Positions 37,691 to 49,554 of a DNA stretch of 64,000 bases are shown here, in pieces. A model generated the notes under the pieces. The model saw only the letters and a list, made by a program, of their open reading frames with translations. It was not told the origin of the DNA and searched no databases. Origin of the DNA: Ustulina deusta (taxonomy: Eukaryota > Ascomycota > Sordariomycetes > Xylariales > Xylariaceae); contig JAJNNX010000070.1 in NCBI GenBank assembly GCA_023159155.1, forward strand, positions 124,001-188,000. The letters are read 5' to 3'. The translations under genes were made by a program, and so were the position numbers. Positions within the stretch are counted from its first letter, which is position 1. Every line of letters begins with the position of its first letter.

Positions 37691-38412
37691 ATTATATTAG
37701 TGTGTGCCCATGGACGTGTGAGCAAAGCCGTACGAATAAGATGAAAACCGAAGGAGGCGAGCAGGTGAGAAACGAGCGGAAGAGAGTTGGAAGGTGGTGA
37801 TGGAGCCAAGATGATGATCAACGCCGTGCAAGGGTGTATGTAGACACACTAGGGAGATAGATATTGTGTACTAGGCCAGAAATTCCTGTGCCGCGCCGCA
37901 GGAACAGGTGAAGTCCTACGTGTTCAGGGGAGCTTGCTTGCTTTAGGCAAAGGAGATACCCAAAATAGTCTTCATTCGGTGGTCGTTCAGCCGTAGCTGA
38001 TGAGAGTATTATTCTAGACGCACCATTGGCCGCGGTAATATGGATGATTTATTCAGCTCCCAATTTGGGTCCCCCGTGGGCGGCCAGCGGCTATGGCTAG
38101 GTTCATTAGTTTTACTTTTTAAAAAGAAAAAAAAAAAGCTCCCCCCCGGAATGGGAAGTGAAGAAAACCAGAAGAAGAGAAGAAGAAAAAATCGCTTCAA
38201 TCACATGTTATGCGAAACAAGACATGATTATGAATCTGTTGTACCGAGTAAGCGTTATAGGAGAGCGTCAAGAGTCAATAGGCCCACAACGGCAGCCAAG
38301 AGGTAGTGGACGCCAATGTTCACCGTCCAATTAATCATCCGCCTAGTGTAGACTATTGACGGCATTATCCTTACGCCATGTAGTCGAGTTAGTGTAGTGC
38401 ACAGCTGTCGAG
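37691..38412. other. divergent intergenic region
   Basis: Shared upstream region of the membrane protein (minus) and the methyltransferase-like gene (plus). It contains an A11GCTC7 run at 38127-38147. No other feature seen. Confidence 0.5.
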
Positions 38413-39300
38413 ATGACCACTCTCCCATTCTTAACAGGTGAACCAACGCGCCATCCCGGCTGCTGCTTAAGTCTGTCACAGCCTCTTCTCGCCACGATCC
38501 GTACTCTCTTAAGGTCCATCCCCGTCATCACCCCCTCTACCAATCCTGATGAGAAGGGCGGCGGCGACGAGCATGCATCAACGCCACAGTCAGAGCCAGC
38601 CCTCCTCCTCTCCATCGGAAGCGGCACAGGCCTCCTGGAAGAGCTGCTACACATCTATTTAAACCACGACGCCCACCGTCCACTCGGCCAGGGCAACTCC
38701 TCGCCAACCTCCAATGACCCCGACGCCTCGGGACTGGCCGGCACCTGGCGCGTCGAAGGCGTCGAGGTCAATCAGGTTGTGAATCTTCATCTACCCGAGG
38801 ACCGCATCAACCACGTCGCGGGCACATGGGCCATTCTCGAATCGCGGGTGCGCGACGCCACGGCCCTCATGTTCGTGTACCCCCGTGATGGCGCCTTGGT
38901 CCGGCGGTATATTGATGCGTTTATGACGTACCCGCCACGTGCTGGGGATAGCCGAAGCAGGGGTGGAGATCAGCAGCAAGAGGGCGGAAGAAAGCATGAG
39001 AATGTGAGCGTGAGTATGAGTAAGAGCCAGAGCGAGGGGGAGAACGAGGTTAAGCGCACAAGCGAAAGCGTGAAGAAAGATGAAAATAGGGATAAAAGCA
39101 CCACTGAGACATGGAGCACCACGGGCGCGGGGGTCCAGCTTGTTCTCTGGCTTGGCCCTAAATGTGATTGGGAGGACACCGGTCTTGTGTCGTCTAATGT
39201 GAGTGGAGAGTTTGAGGTTTTCGAGATGCGGCATGGTGTCGGGCTGGCCGAGTATGAGATGCTTGCTGCCCTTCGACGAAAGACGATAGCGTCAAGGTAA
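38413..39300 (+). CDS. uncharacterised protein with methyltransferase-like motif I
   Basis: An intron-less 295-residue frame. Near residue 60 the segment LLLSIGSGTGLLEELL has the glycine-rich loop of SAM-dependent methyltransferases (motif I). About 45 residues later, VEGVEV could supply the acidic residue of the next strand. ATALMFVYPRDGALVRRYI and VQLVLWLGPKCDWED look like further buried strands of a Rossmann-type fold. Between them lies a hydrophilic, Lys/Glu/Ser-rich insert of about 55 residues (roughly 190-245) that is probably disordered. The catalytic motif is not identifiable, so methylation activity is an inference. It lies head-to-head with the membrane protein gene and tail-to-tail with ATG26. 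Confidence 0.7.
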   Translation: MTTLPFLTGEPTRHPGCCLSLSQPLLATIRTLLRSIPVITPSTNPDEKGGGDEHASTPQSEPALLLSIGSGTGLLEELLHIYLNHDAHRPLGQGNSSPTSNDPDASGLAGTWRVEGVEVNQVVNLHLPEDRINHVAGTWAILESRVRDATALMFVYPRDGALVRRYIDAFMTYPPRAGDSRSRGGDQQQEGGRKHENVSVSMSKSQSEGENEVKRTSESVKKDENRDKSTTETWSTTGAGVQLVLWLGPKCDWEDTGLVSSNVSGEFEVFEMRHGVGLAEYEMLAALRRKTIASR

Positions 39301-39988
39301 GGCTCCGATGGAGTCTTGGGTCTTCGCACCCATTTATGCTCATTTGGAAGCACAATGTGAAAGGTCACCAGAACAGAAGATGAGTGTGCGGTCCTCCGGA
39401 AAGCGGAAAGGAGTGACTGGCAGAACCTAACTGCAAAGATGGGGACACAAACTTGGAGATGATGCCCATGATAATGGGTCGCCATGAAACAACCTTGCGC
39501 TGAAAATTATCGGATTTATGTGTATGAGTTTCCTGTTCTAAATAAGTGCTCGTCTATACAGAACCTATACTGTCCCTCCGTCATGTGCCTTCTTGGAATG
39601 CACCTTATTATCAATCTAATCAAGTTGGTCGTTATCTTCATGAGAAACAACAATAACGTAATACCGCCCGTTAAGCTCCATGTTCCATTACGACACTCAC
39701 CAGTTGCCTATTATCATAACTCGTATTGTATCGATGAACCCGATATGAAAACCCAGTTACCCGAAACGCCTGTGCTGATATGCCTAGACAGTCTATATAG
39801 GAATGCCAAGCCATAGGCGACCGATCTCCAGAACATGAAACAAGGAGAAACCATTCCAAAAGACACTGGTAGGCGTGAAGCCCGTGCTGTGAGCTTCACT
39901 GAAAGAAAATCGGGGAAGGTCAGACGAAGCAAATATACCTCGTCCATCCACAATATCGTCGATACTATGCGACTGTGCAACATCCTTC
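39301..39988. other. convergent intergenic
   Basis: 3' flanks of the methyltransferase-like gene and of ATG26. A 110-codon plus frame at 39484-39816 has no protein-like pattern and was not called. Confidence 0.5.
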
Positions 39989-42900
39989 CTAGGGACTGCC
40001 GGTGGCTGCTGTCCTGATAGTGCTAGCTCCGAGCAGCCCGCTAGCGTTGATGTTGGCCTCCATCTCCGCAAGCACACTCTTCTTCACCACTAGCTCGGGA
40101 TCGATCTCGTCACCTCCTACAAAGGTCCAACTTTCTTCTTCCGATTCCTCGCCACCTACTATCTCATCAGGGCTGCCGGCTGTGGCGGCGTTCTTTCCCG
40201 CCTTCGAAGCTACAAGACTCTTCGCGTATTCGAGGTCTCGGTATATGGATTGTATTGCTGTGCTGACTCCATCTTCCTGTGTTGGGTTAGAGAACGCCCA
40301 CAAAAACCTAGACGTTGTGATACGAACCTTGCGGATAGTCTCGCCTAATACCCTTGCTTTGACAATCATCCTGTCACTATGGGTAGCCTCCCAAAGTGCC
40401 TTTGCGAAACTGTTGGCTCCCCATTTCTTTAGGCATATACCAACACCTAGGTCTTCGACCCGGCCTCCAAAGAAGAACTGGTCTCCGAAGAATGGTCGGA
40501 TAATTGTGGGGATGCCTGCCCGCAGACTGGCACCCGTAGTTCCAGACCCTCCGTGGTGAGCGGCTGCGTCGATTTGACGGAATAACCAATCATGTGGCGC
40601 GCTCTTGATTTGGAATATCTCTGGTGGCAAGACATGTTCTGTTACGGAAGCTTGTGCTTTGTCCAGGCGGTCCGACCACCCCTTCGATAGGATGCATCGC
40701 ACATCAGCCTTCAGAACGCCATCAATGACCTCTTGTGTCATCTTAGCTGGGTCAGGTACAATGATCGATCCGAACCCAACATAAACGAGCTTTTTACCCT
40801 CTCTTCGAGCCTTTTCGATGAATTCTCTTAGGTCGTCTGGTGGTGTCCATTCCTGTCCCTCGTCCAAGAACCAATAGCCTGTCACGCGAATCCAGTCACT
40901 ATAATCTAGTGGAGGCGCAACCACGGCGGGCGAGAAGTTGTAGAGGAATGGTACTTTATTCGGTTGCAGCTTCTCCAAATTGGTGTTAGGTAGGCCGAGT
41001 GTGCTATTTCGCCAACGGTTGACTTGGTGTGCGGTGGCCTTCCAGAACACATTATCAAACATGACGTAAGTAACATAATTGTACGCACCGCCCATCTTGT
41101 GTTCGGGGACAATGAAGGCATGGGGGTAGGCGCGTGTGCGTGTCCATGGCATGGTAAAGGCTCGGAAATACGGAATATTCAGCGCTTCTGCGATATGAAT
41201 GCCTGCCATGGCACTGGGACTTTCAATTAGGAGATCGGAACCCTGGCATGCAGTATACGCAGATGCCAACAACCCGTCAAGCCAACCACGGAAATTGGAA
41301 TTTGCTTCACGCAGAAAAGCCCACGTGAATGTGCCGTTTTCAATGCAGACGCGCAAGAGTTCACTGGGATCACCCGCAACTGGCGCAAACTCGATGCCAT
41401 GGCCTTCAATCCAATCCCGAAATTCCGCATGTGTGGCTATCCGAGGCTTATGGCCCTCAGCTAGTAGACCTTTACACAGCGCAATATATGGCTGTACATC
41501 GCCCCTCGACCCAATCGTCAGGCAGGTAACTCTTAAAGACTCGGATGGCTTGAAGTTGAGAAAGGATGCCTTAGGATCGTCGAATAATATGGTAGGGGAA
41601 GAATCAGAAAGACCAGAAGCATCTTGAGGCATCTTGAGTTCATGTTCGTTTCCTTCCCGCAAACGCGCTTCATCGAGGGCGTCGCGCTCCGCAAGTGCCT
41701 CGTCCCCCTCTTCTGGCGGGTCTCCCTCGAGCTGCCCGGCCTCACGTAGGTAACGTGTCGTCTCGAGGCTTCGCAGCAAGGTCACAGCGCAGTCATCTCT
41801 GACATCGACCTGACTAAACTCGAAGAACAGCTCTTCGTGCCCACGGATAACAACCACCAAGCCAGAATACCCAAAGCGAAAACCTATTTCTTTATCGGCA
41901 GTCTCAATATCCTTGAGAGGGAGAATGAGTTTCGTTCGGGTGCCAGGCAACAGACTACGGAAGCAGAAATGCCGATCGCTGATATATACCTTGCCGTAAA
42001 GCGGTAAAACACGAATAAGGAACCCGAAATATGTAGCCTGAAGCTTCTCAGTATGGGGGAGAGCGAAATGTGCGCGAAAGCGTTCCATGGCCATTGCATG
42101 CTTCTCATCAGTGCTATTCTCCTCATTGTCTGCCGCGTCGTCGGTTCTAAGACCTGGCGTTTCGTGGTAATGTTTCCTGCCCCCTTTCCACATGCCTGAG
42201 ACCTTCTCCACATATCCCATTGACTCTGTCGCCAACAAGTTACTCATTCGACGGCTCGTCTGGTTTAAGTAGTTTGCAAATATCCCGGCTCTTTGGAGAG
42301 GGTAGGTACCCATCTTGGCTAAGTTATGAAGCGTTGGTGTTGTCGCTCGGTCGGGCCTCTCCCCAGAACCAGAATCATTCACATAGCTAGTTGTGATAGC
42401 ATGATGTAACTGCTGTGACACTTCAAGCGGCTGTTCATTCGCAGTAGCTTTGTCCGCTGGCTGGATTGCACCAGCTCGGGAGATGGAATTGGAATGACGG
42501 ATAATAGGTCTGTGAAATACCTCGCTTCCCCTGAGAATCTGACTACCGGATGGGTCCTCATTTGACGACGCCACCAGGCCAGACATGCTATGGTCTTCCA
42601 GAGACTGAACGTAAGAATCGGACGATTCATGGTTTTCTTGCGATGCAATGCTGTCATACTGACTCTTGCTAAGTGATTGTCGGCCGCTAAAGCTCCGCCG
42701 GGGGCGATTAACATCTGTCGGATGGTTGAGATCTAGACTTCCACGTCCAGATTGGCGAAATGCATCGCGTGGTACGTCACCACTAAACCGTGGGCTTGAA
42801 TCTCGGCGAGTCCGAGATGACCGAGGAGACAAAGTTGCCTTGACATTTTCACGAATATTCGGAGACCTGGGCTCACCCGCGAAAGAACTTCGATTCCTGG

Positions 42901-44536
42901 ACGATGAGTTGGACTTGGCCCCGATTGCAGCTCGGTGGGCGGTGTTCTGATCACTTCCGCCGGAATGCCGAGAAGCATCCTCCACAAGTATCTTAAGCAC
43001 ATTAATTGCTTCCTTGCCGAAACTGAAAAAAGAGAAAAAGTACTGCACAAAGTTAACTAAAGATCCCATTGCAGTCTAAGATGAGCGTACCTCGTCAATA
43101 GAATAAGTTTCGTCGTTGTCAATAACACGAACTTTGCAGGTGTCAGCAAACTCGATCATTTGACTGTCTTCGATATCTAATATGTTTTCGATAGGTAGGG
43201 AAATCTTCACACTGTCGCCTTCATTGTGCGATCGAAATATAACGCGCTGCAGACTTTTAACCCATTCTTTGGCACTTGGTCCGCTGTCAGCTCGGAAATG
43301 ATAGGTTCGGTGATGCGTAGCGACTGAAAAGTGAACTGCATCCTGGTCCTTGTCGGTGATGTTTGCCGAGATCGCATAGCGAAGGTCAATCTGTCCATGA
43401 GGGAAGTAGAGATTGGATGCGTCGCGGTAGTATGCCAGTACGTCACCCTTCAACCGAAACCAATATCGACTATACTTGGGGTTCCTCTTGCCACTCTTAG
43501 CCAGATAGCCCGACTTTGCGACCTCTTGCTGCAGTTCGTGTTAGTAGGCCGACTTGGGAATGAGAATATGGGCTACTGCTTACAGCTTTGCGAGGCAAGT
43601 ATGCATAGAAGCAGATGTGCCTCGACGTGATGTACAAGTAACCCTGCAAGAGAACACTCTGAAGTAGCCAGCAAGGGTATTCTGAGATGACGATTAGCAA
43701 TGTCCCAGCTTGAAGAATAGATGTATCAGACCTTCTACAACTTCCTCCGGGTGATCGAACTCAAATATTTCCTTCAATTTTCGAGCAAGGGCACTATGAC
43801 CGGTTTCATTCCCATCGTTTTGTTGGTCTCTCGATAAGCCCTCCAAGTCGAAACTAGGCCGCGAAGACATCTCTGCTCTGGCTTCTAGCATACGGCTCAT
43901 GACAGGGGCTATCCGTTCGACACGCTCGGTTTCGGGGGATTCGATAGTAGGTGGTTGAGACTTGGTAGTGGGAGAAGTCGACGTCCCACCGTTAGCATTG
44001 CGGCTCGCCTTGAAGGGCCGCGAGGGCTTCATATTTGATGATTTAATTAGGGGACGTGTTGAGGCGCGTGGTAGTTGAGGCAACGATTGTAAAAGTTGCC
44101 CGGATATTCCTCGCCTCCCTTTCTCGTCGGCAGTATCCTTGTCTTTGCTGGATACGCTTTTTTTGAGGATGGTGGTCTTCGCTACTTGCTCGCGCTGCTT
44201 CCCCTTCCCCTTCCCCTTTCCCTTTGTATTATGGTCGATGTCATCGTCGTCGCCGTCGTCGTCGTCGTAATCGTCGCTGGACTGGCCTTCGAAGCGATCG
44301 TTAAAGTCTACGGTTGAGCCAGCGGCGGCGATGAGCCCGAATATCGATTGGTTCATATTCATGAACATGCCGGGACCTTGGCTCGGCGGAACGACATCCT
44401 CGTCTGCATCATCGCGAAACTCTTTGAAGCGGTCAGGAAAGTCCATGGTCGGACGGCGTCCTTCTCTATTATTTTTAAAGATTTTCCTACTAACCCGCCG
44501 CCGTACGGCAGCGTCCTCTTCGGGGTGGGAGGCCAT
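39989..44536 (-). CDS. ATG26: sterol 3-beta-glucosyltransferase Atg26
   Basis: Transfers glucose from UDP-glucose to ergosterol at membranes. In some fungi it is needed for pexophagy and for infection-related autophagy. Five exons on the minus strand: 44536-43732, 43681-43584, 43528-43091, 43042-40328 and 40276-39989, giving 1447 residues. The N-terminus is basic, then acidic (D-rich, about residues 90-105). The first GRAM region ([20 protein letters not shown]) leads to a PH domain ([19 protein letters not shown] to [13 protein letters not shown]). A long S/R-rich linker and a second GRAM domain (about 765-880) follow. The GT28-type glycosyltransferase domain starts at [13 protein letters not shown] (about 950), with the nucleotide-sugar motif [15 protein letters not shown] near 1270. 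Intron 4 (40327-40277) is 51 nt and stop-free, so an unspliced model gains 17 spurious residues before [14 protein letters not shown]. Exon joins are in phase throughout. Confidence 0.95.
40277..40327 (-). other. ATG26: ATG26 intron 4, 51 nt, in frame and stop-free
   Basis: Donor GTTCGT, branch-like CTCTAAC and acceptor CACAG on the minus strand. Removing it joins GETIRK to EDGVSTAIQ, the continuity seen in other Atg26 proteins. Retention keeps the frame. Confidence 0.85.
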
Positions 44537-45035
44537 GGTTCAGGCTAGCCTGGGATGGGCGAGCAAGCTTTGCCGCATGAAAGTTTGCCAGGGAGCTTGG
44601 AGAGTGTATGGGTTGTCTTTTGAGTTATCGTCGTGCAGGTAGTTGGGACGGTGCGATGCAACGCTGTCTGAGCCAATATACGGATTTGCTGAACGAGACT
44701 TCACGGGGCGCCAAGCAAGCTGACAGGAGAGGCAGGAGGGTCTATAGAGACGTGTAGACAGCCAATAGAAGGACAAAACACACGCAGAAGCAGAGCACAT
44801 CGACGAGCTGGGGGCCGGAGTATTAAAGACGAGGGATGAATGAAAGAACGATGTCTAGCAGGATCTGGCCGGGGGGCACAGCACAACCGACCGAGCTTTG
44901 GGCGTGGAAATATCGAAAGACGGATTCACTTGATCTTGATTGGATACTGCTGTTGTGCTAGGCAGGGACATGATCCGCGGGTCATCGGATTCACGTAGGT
45001 AGCGCAGCTATCCAGCCCGATGCAGCTTGGGCCGG

Positions 45036-45054
45036 GAGAGAGAGAGAGAGAGAG
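45036..45054. repeat. GA dinucleotide microsatellite
   Basis: Nine to ten uninterrupted GA units upstream of ATG26. Confidence 0.9.
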
Positions 45055-46313
45055 GCATGCAGCAGACTTCCTCTTCGAGTTGCCCTGGATGCCTACTTAG
45101 TCATTCTAGTGCAGGCAAGATGTAAGCAGCACGGTGGCGGCATGATAAGGCCATGAGGTCTGCATCGGCTAGGGTTGGCAGTGTGCCGACATGTCGATGC
45201 AGAGCTGCAGCTGTCGTCGTGGTGGGAATGAAGGATCAGATAACAATACGTACTATGTAGGGAGGCAAGTGGTGCAATTCGTGTTGTCAATGGTCTATTG
45301 GCTGATCTGGCTTACCTACCTTATGCTACGGTTCTACAGTAAGTAGTATACTAAATGTCGTGTACCCAAGTAAGGAGCAGAGAGAATCGGCCTGAACATT
45401 GGCGCAGGGGAAACCACTCCAGCCCGCTAATCAGAAGCTATCGATAAGGTGATAGGCAGGCACTCGCCATCTGGGCACCACAGCCAACAGGCATGCCATG
45501 TCGACGTTCACCTGCAGATGATGACGTTGAGTCACGTCAAGCCTGACTCCGTATTGTGGTACCTACCTACAATTTTGACTCGACCGAAGAACTGTTTTGA
45601 GTATAGTGGACGTGTTGCTCCACCGTTGCCGCCTACGCTACGGAACCGATGCCCCATGCTGAAAATTCACTGAAGGACCCACTGAAAGAGCCCACTGAGC
45701 ACCTGGTAGCCCGTGAAGCGGACAGAGATAGTGGTAGGCAGAGGACAGCAGCACTGAGGACAAGGTGATAGGTTCGAACCCTATTAGCGCTAGCATGTGT
45801 CTGTCAGTAGGGAGGTACTGCTGACGCTTCAGCCGGAGAGTCATGCGTTGTGTGAGCAGCCCTCAATCACCTGGACAGAGCTGGAACAGTGACCCGGAAT
45901 TTCCACATGACTGCTCTGATCTCACCACCTGGTAACTTATGGACATCACGCAATATCAAATGCATCATATTTCATGTTCATTATCAGGTTAGGTCCCAAC
46001 AAACCACTGCATCCCGAGTACCCCCAATCACATACCTAATAGAATCTCATTGTCTAAGTCAACGATACAAAATTATAAAGAAATAATAACGTAACTTAGT
46101 GTCTCGGTCTCTATGAAGGCGACTAAATTGTAAACAAAGACACAGAGACTCAACCTCGTTTCAACTCAGAACACACCCTCCAATTAATAAATCGGATGGT
46201 ATTTCTTCTCACGTAGGTGCTTTAGTAGGTGGTGTTGTTTGAGAAACATGTATAGTTAGAGAAACAGCTGAAAGTGTTGTGTTGTACATACTTTAGGTAC
46301 TCACCTTAACAGT

Positions 46314-46354
46314 GGGTACCTAGGTAGGTACCTATCTCGAGAGGTAGAGTAGGT
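46314..46354. repeat. cluster of TAGGTACC palindromic words
   Basis: Overlapping GGTACC, CCTAGG and TAGGTA words are packed within 41 nt. This is the densest instance of a motif scattered through the intergenic DNA of the window. Confidence 0.7.
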
Positions 46355-46817
46355 ACTAATCATATGCACAGCCACCATCCATACATCTCCAAAATTGAAG
46401 ATTGTTTACCCTCACTTCAGGCTCACTTACACGCAACATAATCACCCTCATAGGTACGTACGTACATTGCGAAGACAACGCAGCCAAACACGACATCAAT
46501 TATACTTCGGTATTGTTTCGGTTTCTTAGTAAGGTCATTACATCCTCTCAACTTGACGTGTAAACCAATGCTAACGTGCACTTCGGTGAAGTTGCCAGTT
46601 CTGTCCGCCTATGAAAACTTTAGTCTTCTGTGGCTGGCCTGAACCCCCTGTACTAGCTGATCGGTCTACATCGCACTGTGAGATAACATCGTCTTGATTT
46701 TAGACGTTGACGAATGCGTCCTTAGAACGCGTGTGTTGGAATTGAAATGACAGCTGGCATACTTAGGCTTCAAAACGAGTTGATGCCGCGCCTGCTGTTG
46801 TGCGCACACTGAAAAAA

Positions 46818-49554
46818 ATGGAGGAAATTATTGAGCGAACCCGGAACATAGATTTCCATCACCCATTTACCCCCTATGATGTGCAGTCGCAGTTCATGCA
46901 TACCGTCTACAATGTTCTTGAGCAAGGAAATGGTCAGATTGGCATCCTGGAGAGCCCCACAGGCACTGTATGAGGTTTTCGGTTCTACGTTCAACCATAC
47001 AATGCGCTGACTCTCCTCAGGGAAAATCATTGTCACTTATCTGTGCAGCCTTAACTTGGTTACGAAACCACAAGAGGAGAACCTACGAAATCTCCATCGA
47101 CGCAGCAGCTAATTTGTTCAAAGATGAGCCTGGTTGGGTCGTGGAACAGTTGCTTAAGAGAAAACGAGCCGAGATTGTGGACCTATGGGAAGAGAGGGAA
47201 GCAACCCTGGGGAAAATCCGAGCGAGGGAGGCCATAATGGAACAAAGGGAGAAGAAGAGAAGAAGATACGGCGAGGGTGATGCCGGCGAAGAGGTGAAGG
47301 GTTTTGATGACACCGAAGAAGAATGGCTACTAGACGAGCAAGACGATGAAGACGTGCCTAGGTTCTCTGATATAAGCAAAGAGGAAACTGACGACAGCAA
47401 GGAGGGTGACCAGGTCAAGGTTGGTCCAAACACACTCTATGACTACATCCGATTGTTACCAACCAAGCAACAGATATACTATACGTCAAGGACACACTCC
47501 CAGCTGACGCAATTCATATCGGAGTTACGTCGACCTACGTTTCCGCCTTCAGTGCCGGATGAATTCCTCAAGCGTAATGAAGACCATGAGGCAGAAGCGG
47601 TAAAGCATGTGCCACTATCTTCTCGTCAGCGGCTCTGCATTAACCCCTCTGTCGCGCGTCTTGGGTCACTGTCCGCGATCAATGATCGCTGCTCTGAGCT
47701 TCAACAATCCAAGACTAAAGACAAGTGTCAGTTCATCCCAAAGGCAGATAACCTTGGGCAGACTCACCAGTTTCGTGACAATGTGCTCGCTACCCTACCC
47801 GATATAGAGGATCTCCATAATCTGGGAAAGACTTTTCAAATATGTCCATACTACGCTTCGAGAACAGCAATTCCCGGGGCGGAAGTCATCACCCTCCCAT
47901 ATCCCCTACTACTCCAGAAATCAGCTAGAGATGCGCTCGGCATAAAGCTCGACGGTAATATCGTCATTATCGATGAAGCTCATAATATTATGGACGCCAT
48001 CGCGAATGTATATGCTTCCGAAATTTGCCTAAAGGACCTCGTTCGTGCAAGGCTGTTGCTTGAAGTGTACGTCAAGAAATTTGGGAAGAAGCTCAAGGGC
48101 GAAAATAGAGTCATGGTGGGCCAGGTGGCTAGAGTAGTGGATGGTTTGCGTGCATGGATGGAGAATGCTCTAGGTGTCAAGGTACATGAGGGCATTGATC
48201 ACCTAGGATAGTCGTTGATGACCGCTGACGGTTCATGTTGCAGGCCGACCAGGGCATTGTTGACCCCAACGAGCTGCTCAAGCATAAGGGAATCGATCAA
48301 ATTAACTTATTCAAGCTCATCGATTACGTCCAGGGGTCGAAACTAGCCTACAAGATCGAAGGGTACGCGGCCCACCTCGAAACACAAGGGGCAACCAAAC
48401 CCGCCACTCCATTCTCATCAACACCTGTCTTGCACACGCTTCTGTCTTTCCTCGTGTCATTAAGTAACCTGAGTTCCGAAGGGCGTATCTTTTATCACAA
48501 GGTAGGCGGGAAAGAGCGTGAGGACATCAAATTATCCTATCTCTTACTCTCCCCAACACATGCATTCTCATCGATCGCATTAAAGGCTCGGGCGGTTATT
48601 CTCGCGGGTGGCACGATGTCGCCCTTTGATGACTATACCTCCCACCTGTTTCCCGATCTTGCTTCAGAGAAGATAACTACTCTTAGCTGTGGTCATGTAA
48701 TCCCAGCTTCAAACCTTTGCGTCTGGACACTGTCATCTTGCCACCCGAAAAGCAATGTCAGCAGGATGGAATTTGAGTTTAGTTACCAGAAACGGGGTGA
48801 TAGGACGATGATACGTGAACTCGGACTCGCCATCATCAACATCTGCACAGCCGTCCCTGACGGCGTTGTCGTTTTCTTCCCGAGTTACGGGTATCTCGAT
48901 GAGGTAGTAGGCGTCTGGAATGAGACGGACGGTACACAGCCCACATCTATCTGGAGCAAGTTACAGAATAAGAAAGCTGTCTTCAGTGAGGCAAAAGGGG
49001 GCTCCAGTGACGATCTTCTCGAACAGTATAGTAAAGCGATACTCGACGAGGACCCGCGAGTAACTACGACAAAACCGGCCACCAGAGCTCGCGGGGCCCT
49101 CCTTCTTAGCGTTGTTGGCGGTAAGATGAGCGAAGGCATCAACTTCTCAGACCGCCTCGGCCGCTGTGTCATTATTGTAGGACTCCCATATCCAAACATC
49201 AACTCGCCGGACTGGAAAGCGCGGATCGAGTATGTTGAATCGACGACGATCAGGCAGCTGACGGAATGCGAGACACCCCGGCCTCGCAACGAAGCTATGG
49301 CGGAAGCGAAGCGGGTGGCGAGGGACTTCTATGAAAATGCCTGCATGCGTGCGGTGAACCAGAGCATCGGGCGTGCAATCAGGCACCGTAACGATTACGC
49401 GGCGATCGTGCTGGTGGACCGACGATTCGGCACAGACCGAATTAGGGGGAAGCTGCCCGGGTGGATCCAAAACGGGCTCATCGACGGCAGTGAGAACGGT
49501 GGATTAGGACAGATGATGAGCAAGCTGGGTGGGTTCTTCAGGGGCAAACAATAG
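46818..49554 (+). CDS. CHL1: Fe-S cluster DNA helicase Chl1 (DDX11 family)
   Basis: XPD-like 5'-3' DNA helicase acting in sister-chromatid cohesion and replication-fork maintenance in the nucleus. Three exons: 46818-46967, 47021-48181 and 48244-49554, 873 residues; yeast Chl1 is about the same. The Walker A motif SPTGTGKS is split by intron 1 between T and G. A charged insert (about residues 100-200), typical of DDX11/Chl1, follows. Four cysteines of the Fe-S domain are visible (RLCINPS, DRCSEL, DKCQF, ICPYY; about residues 255-325). The Walker B/DEAH box is IIDEAHN near 367. Domain 2 carries [19 protein letters not shown] and [14 protein letters not shown] (motif VI). Intron 2 joins LGVK to ADQGIVDP. 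The ATG at 46818 sits in the short first exon and starts the conserved N-terminus with a Q-motif-like FTPYDVQ. Confidence 0.95.

Larger units (their letters stand above)
44537..46817. other. divergent intergenic region, ATG26 and CHL1
   Basis: Holds a (GA)n microsatellite at 45036-45054, a tRNA T-arm-like hairpin at 45768-45784 and the densest cluster of GGTACCTA words in the window (46314-46354). No gene was supported. Confidence 0.5.

Noticed and set aside
39484..39816. 110-codon plus frame between the orphan gene and ATG26
   Set aside because: Lies in a convergent 3' region, with no motif, no introns and no consistent codon pattern.
44096..44317. Hydrophobic frame opposite the ATG26 first exon
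   Set aside because: It is the antisense of the acidic Asp-rich stretch of ATG26; valine/isoleucine runs arise from GAT/GAC codons read backwards.
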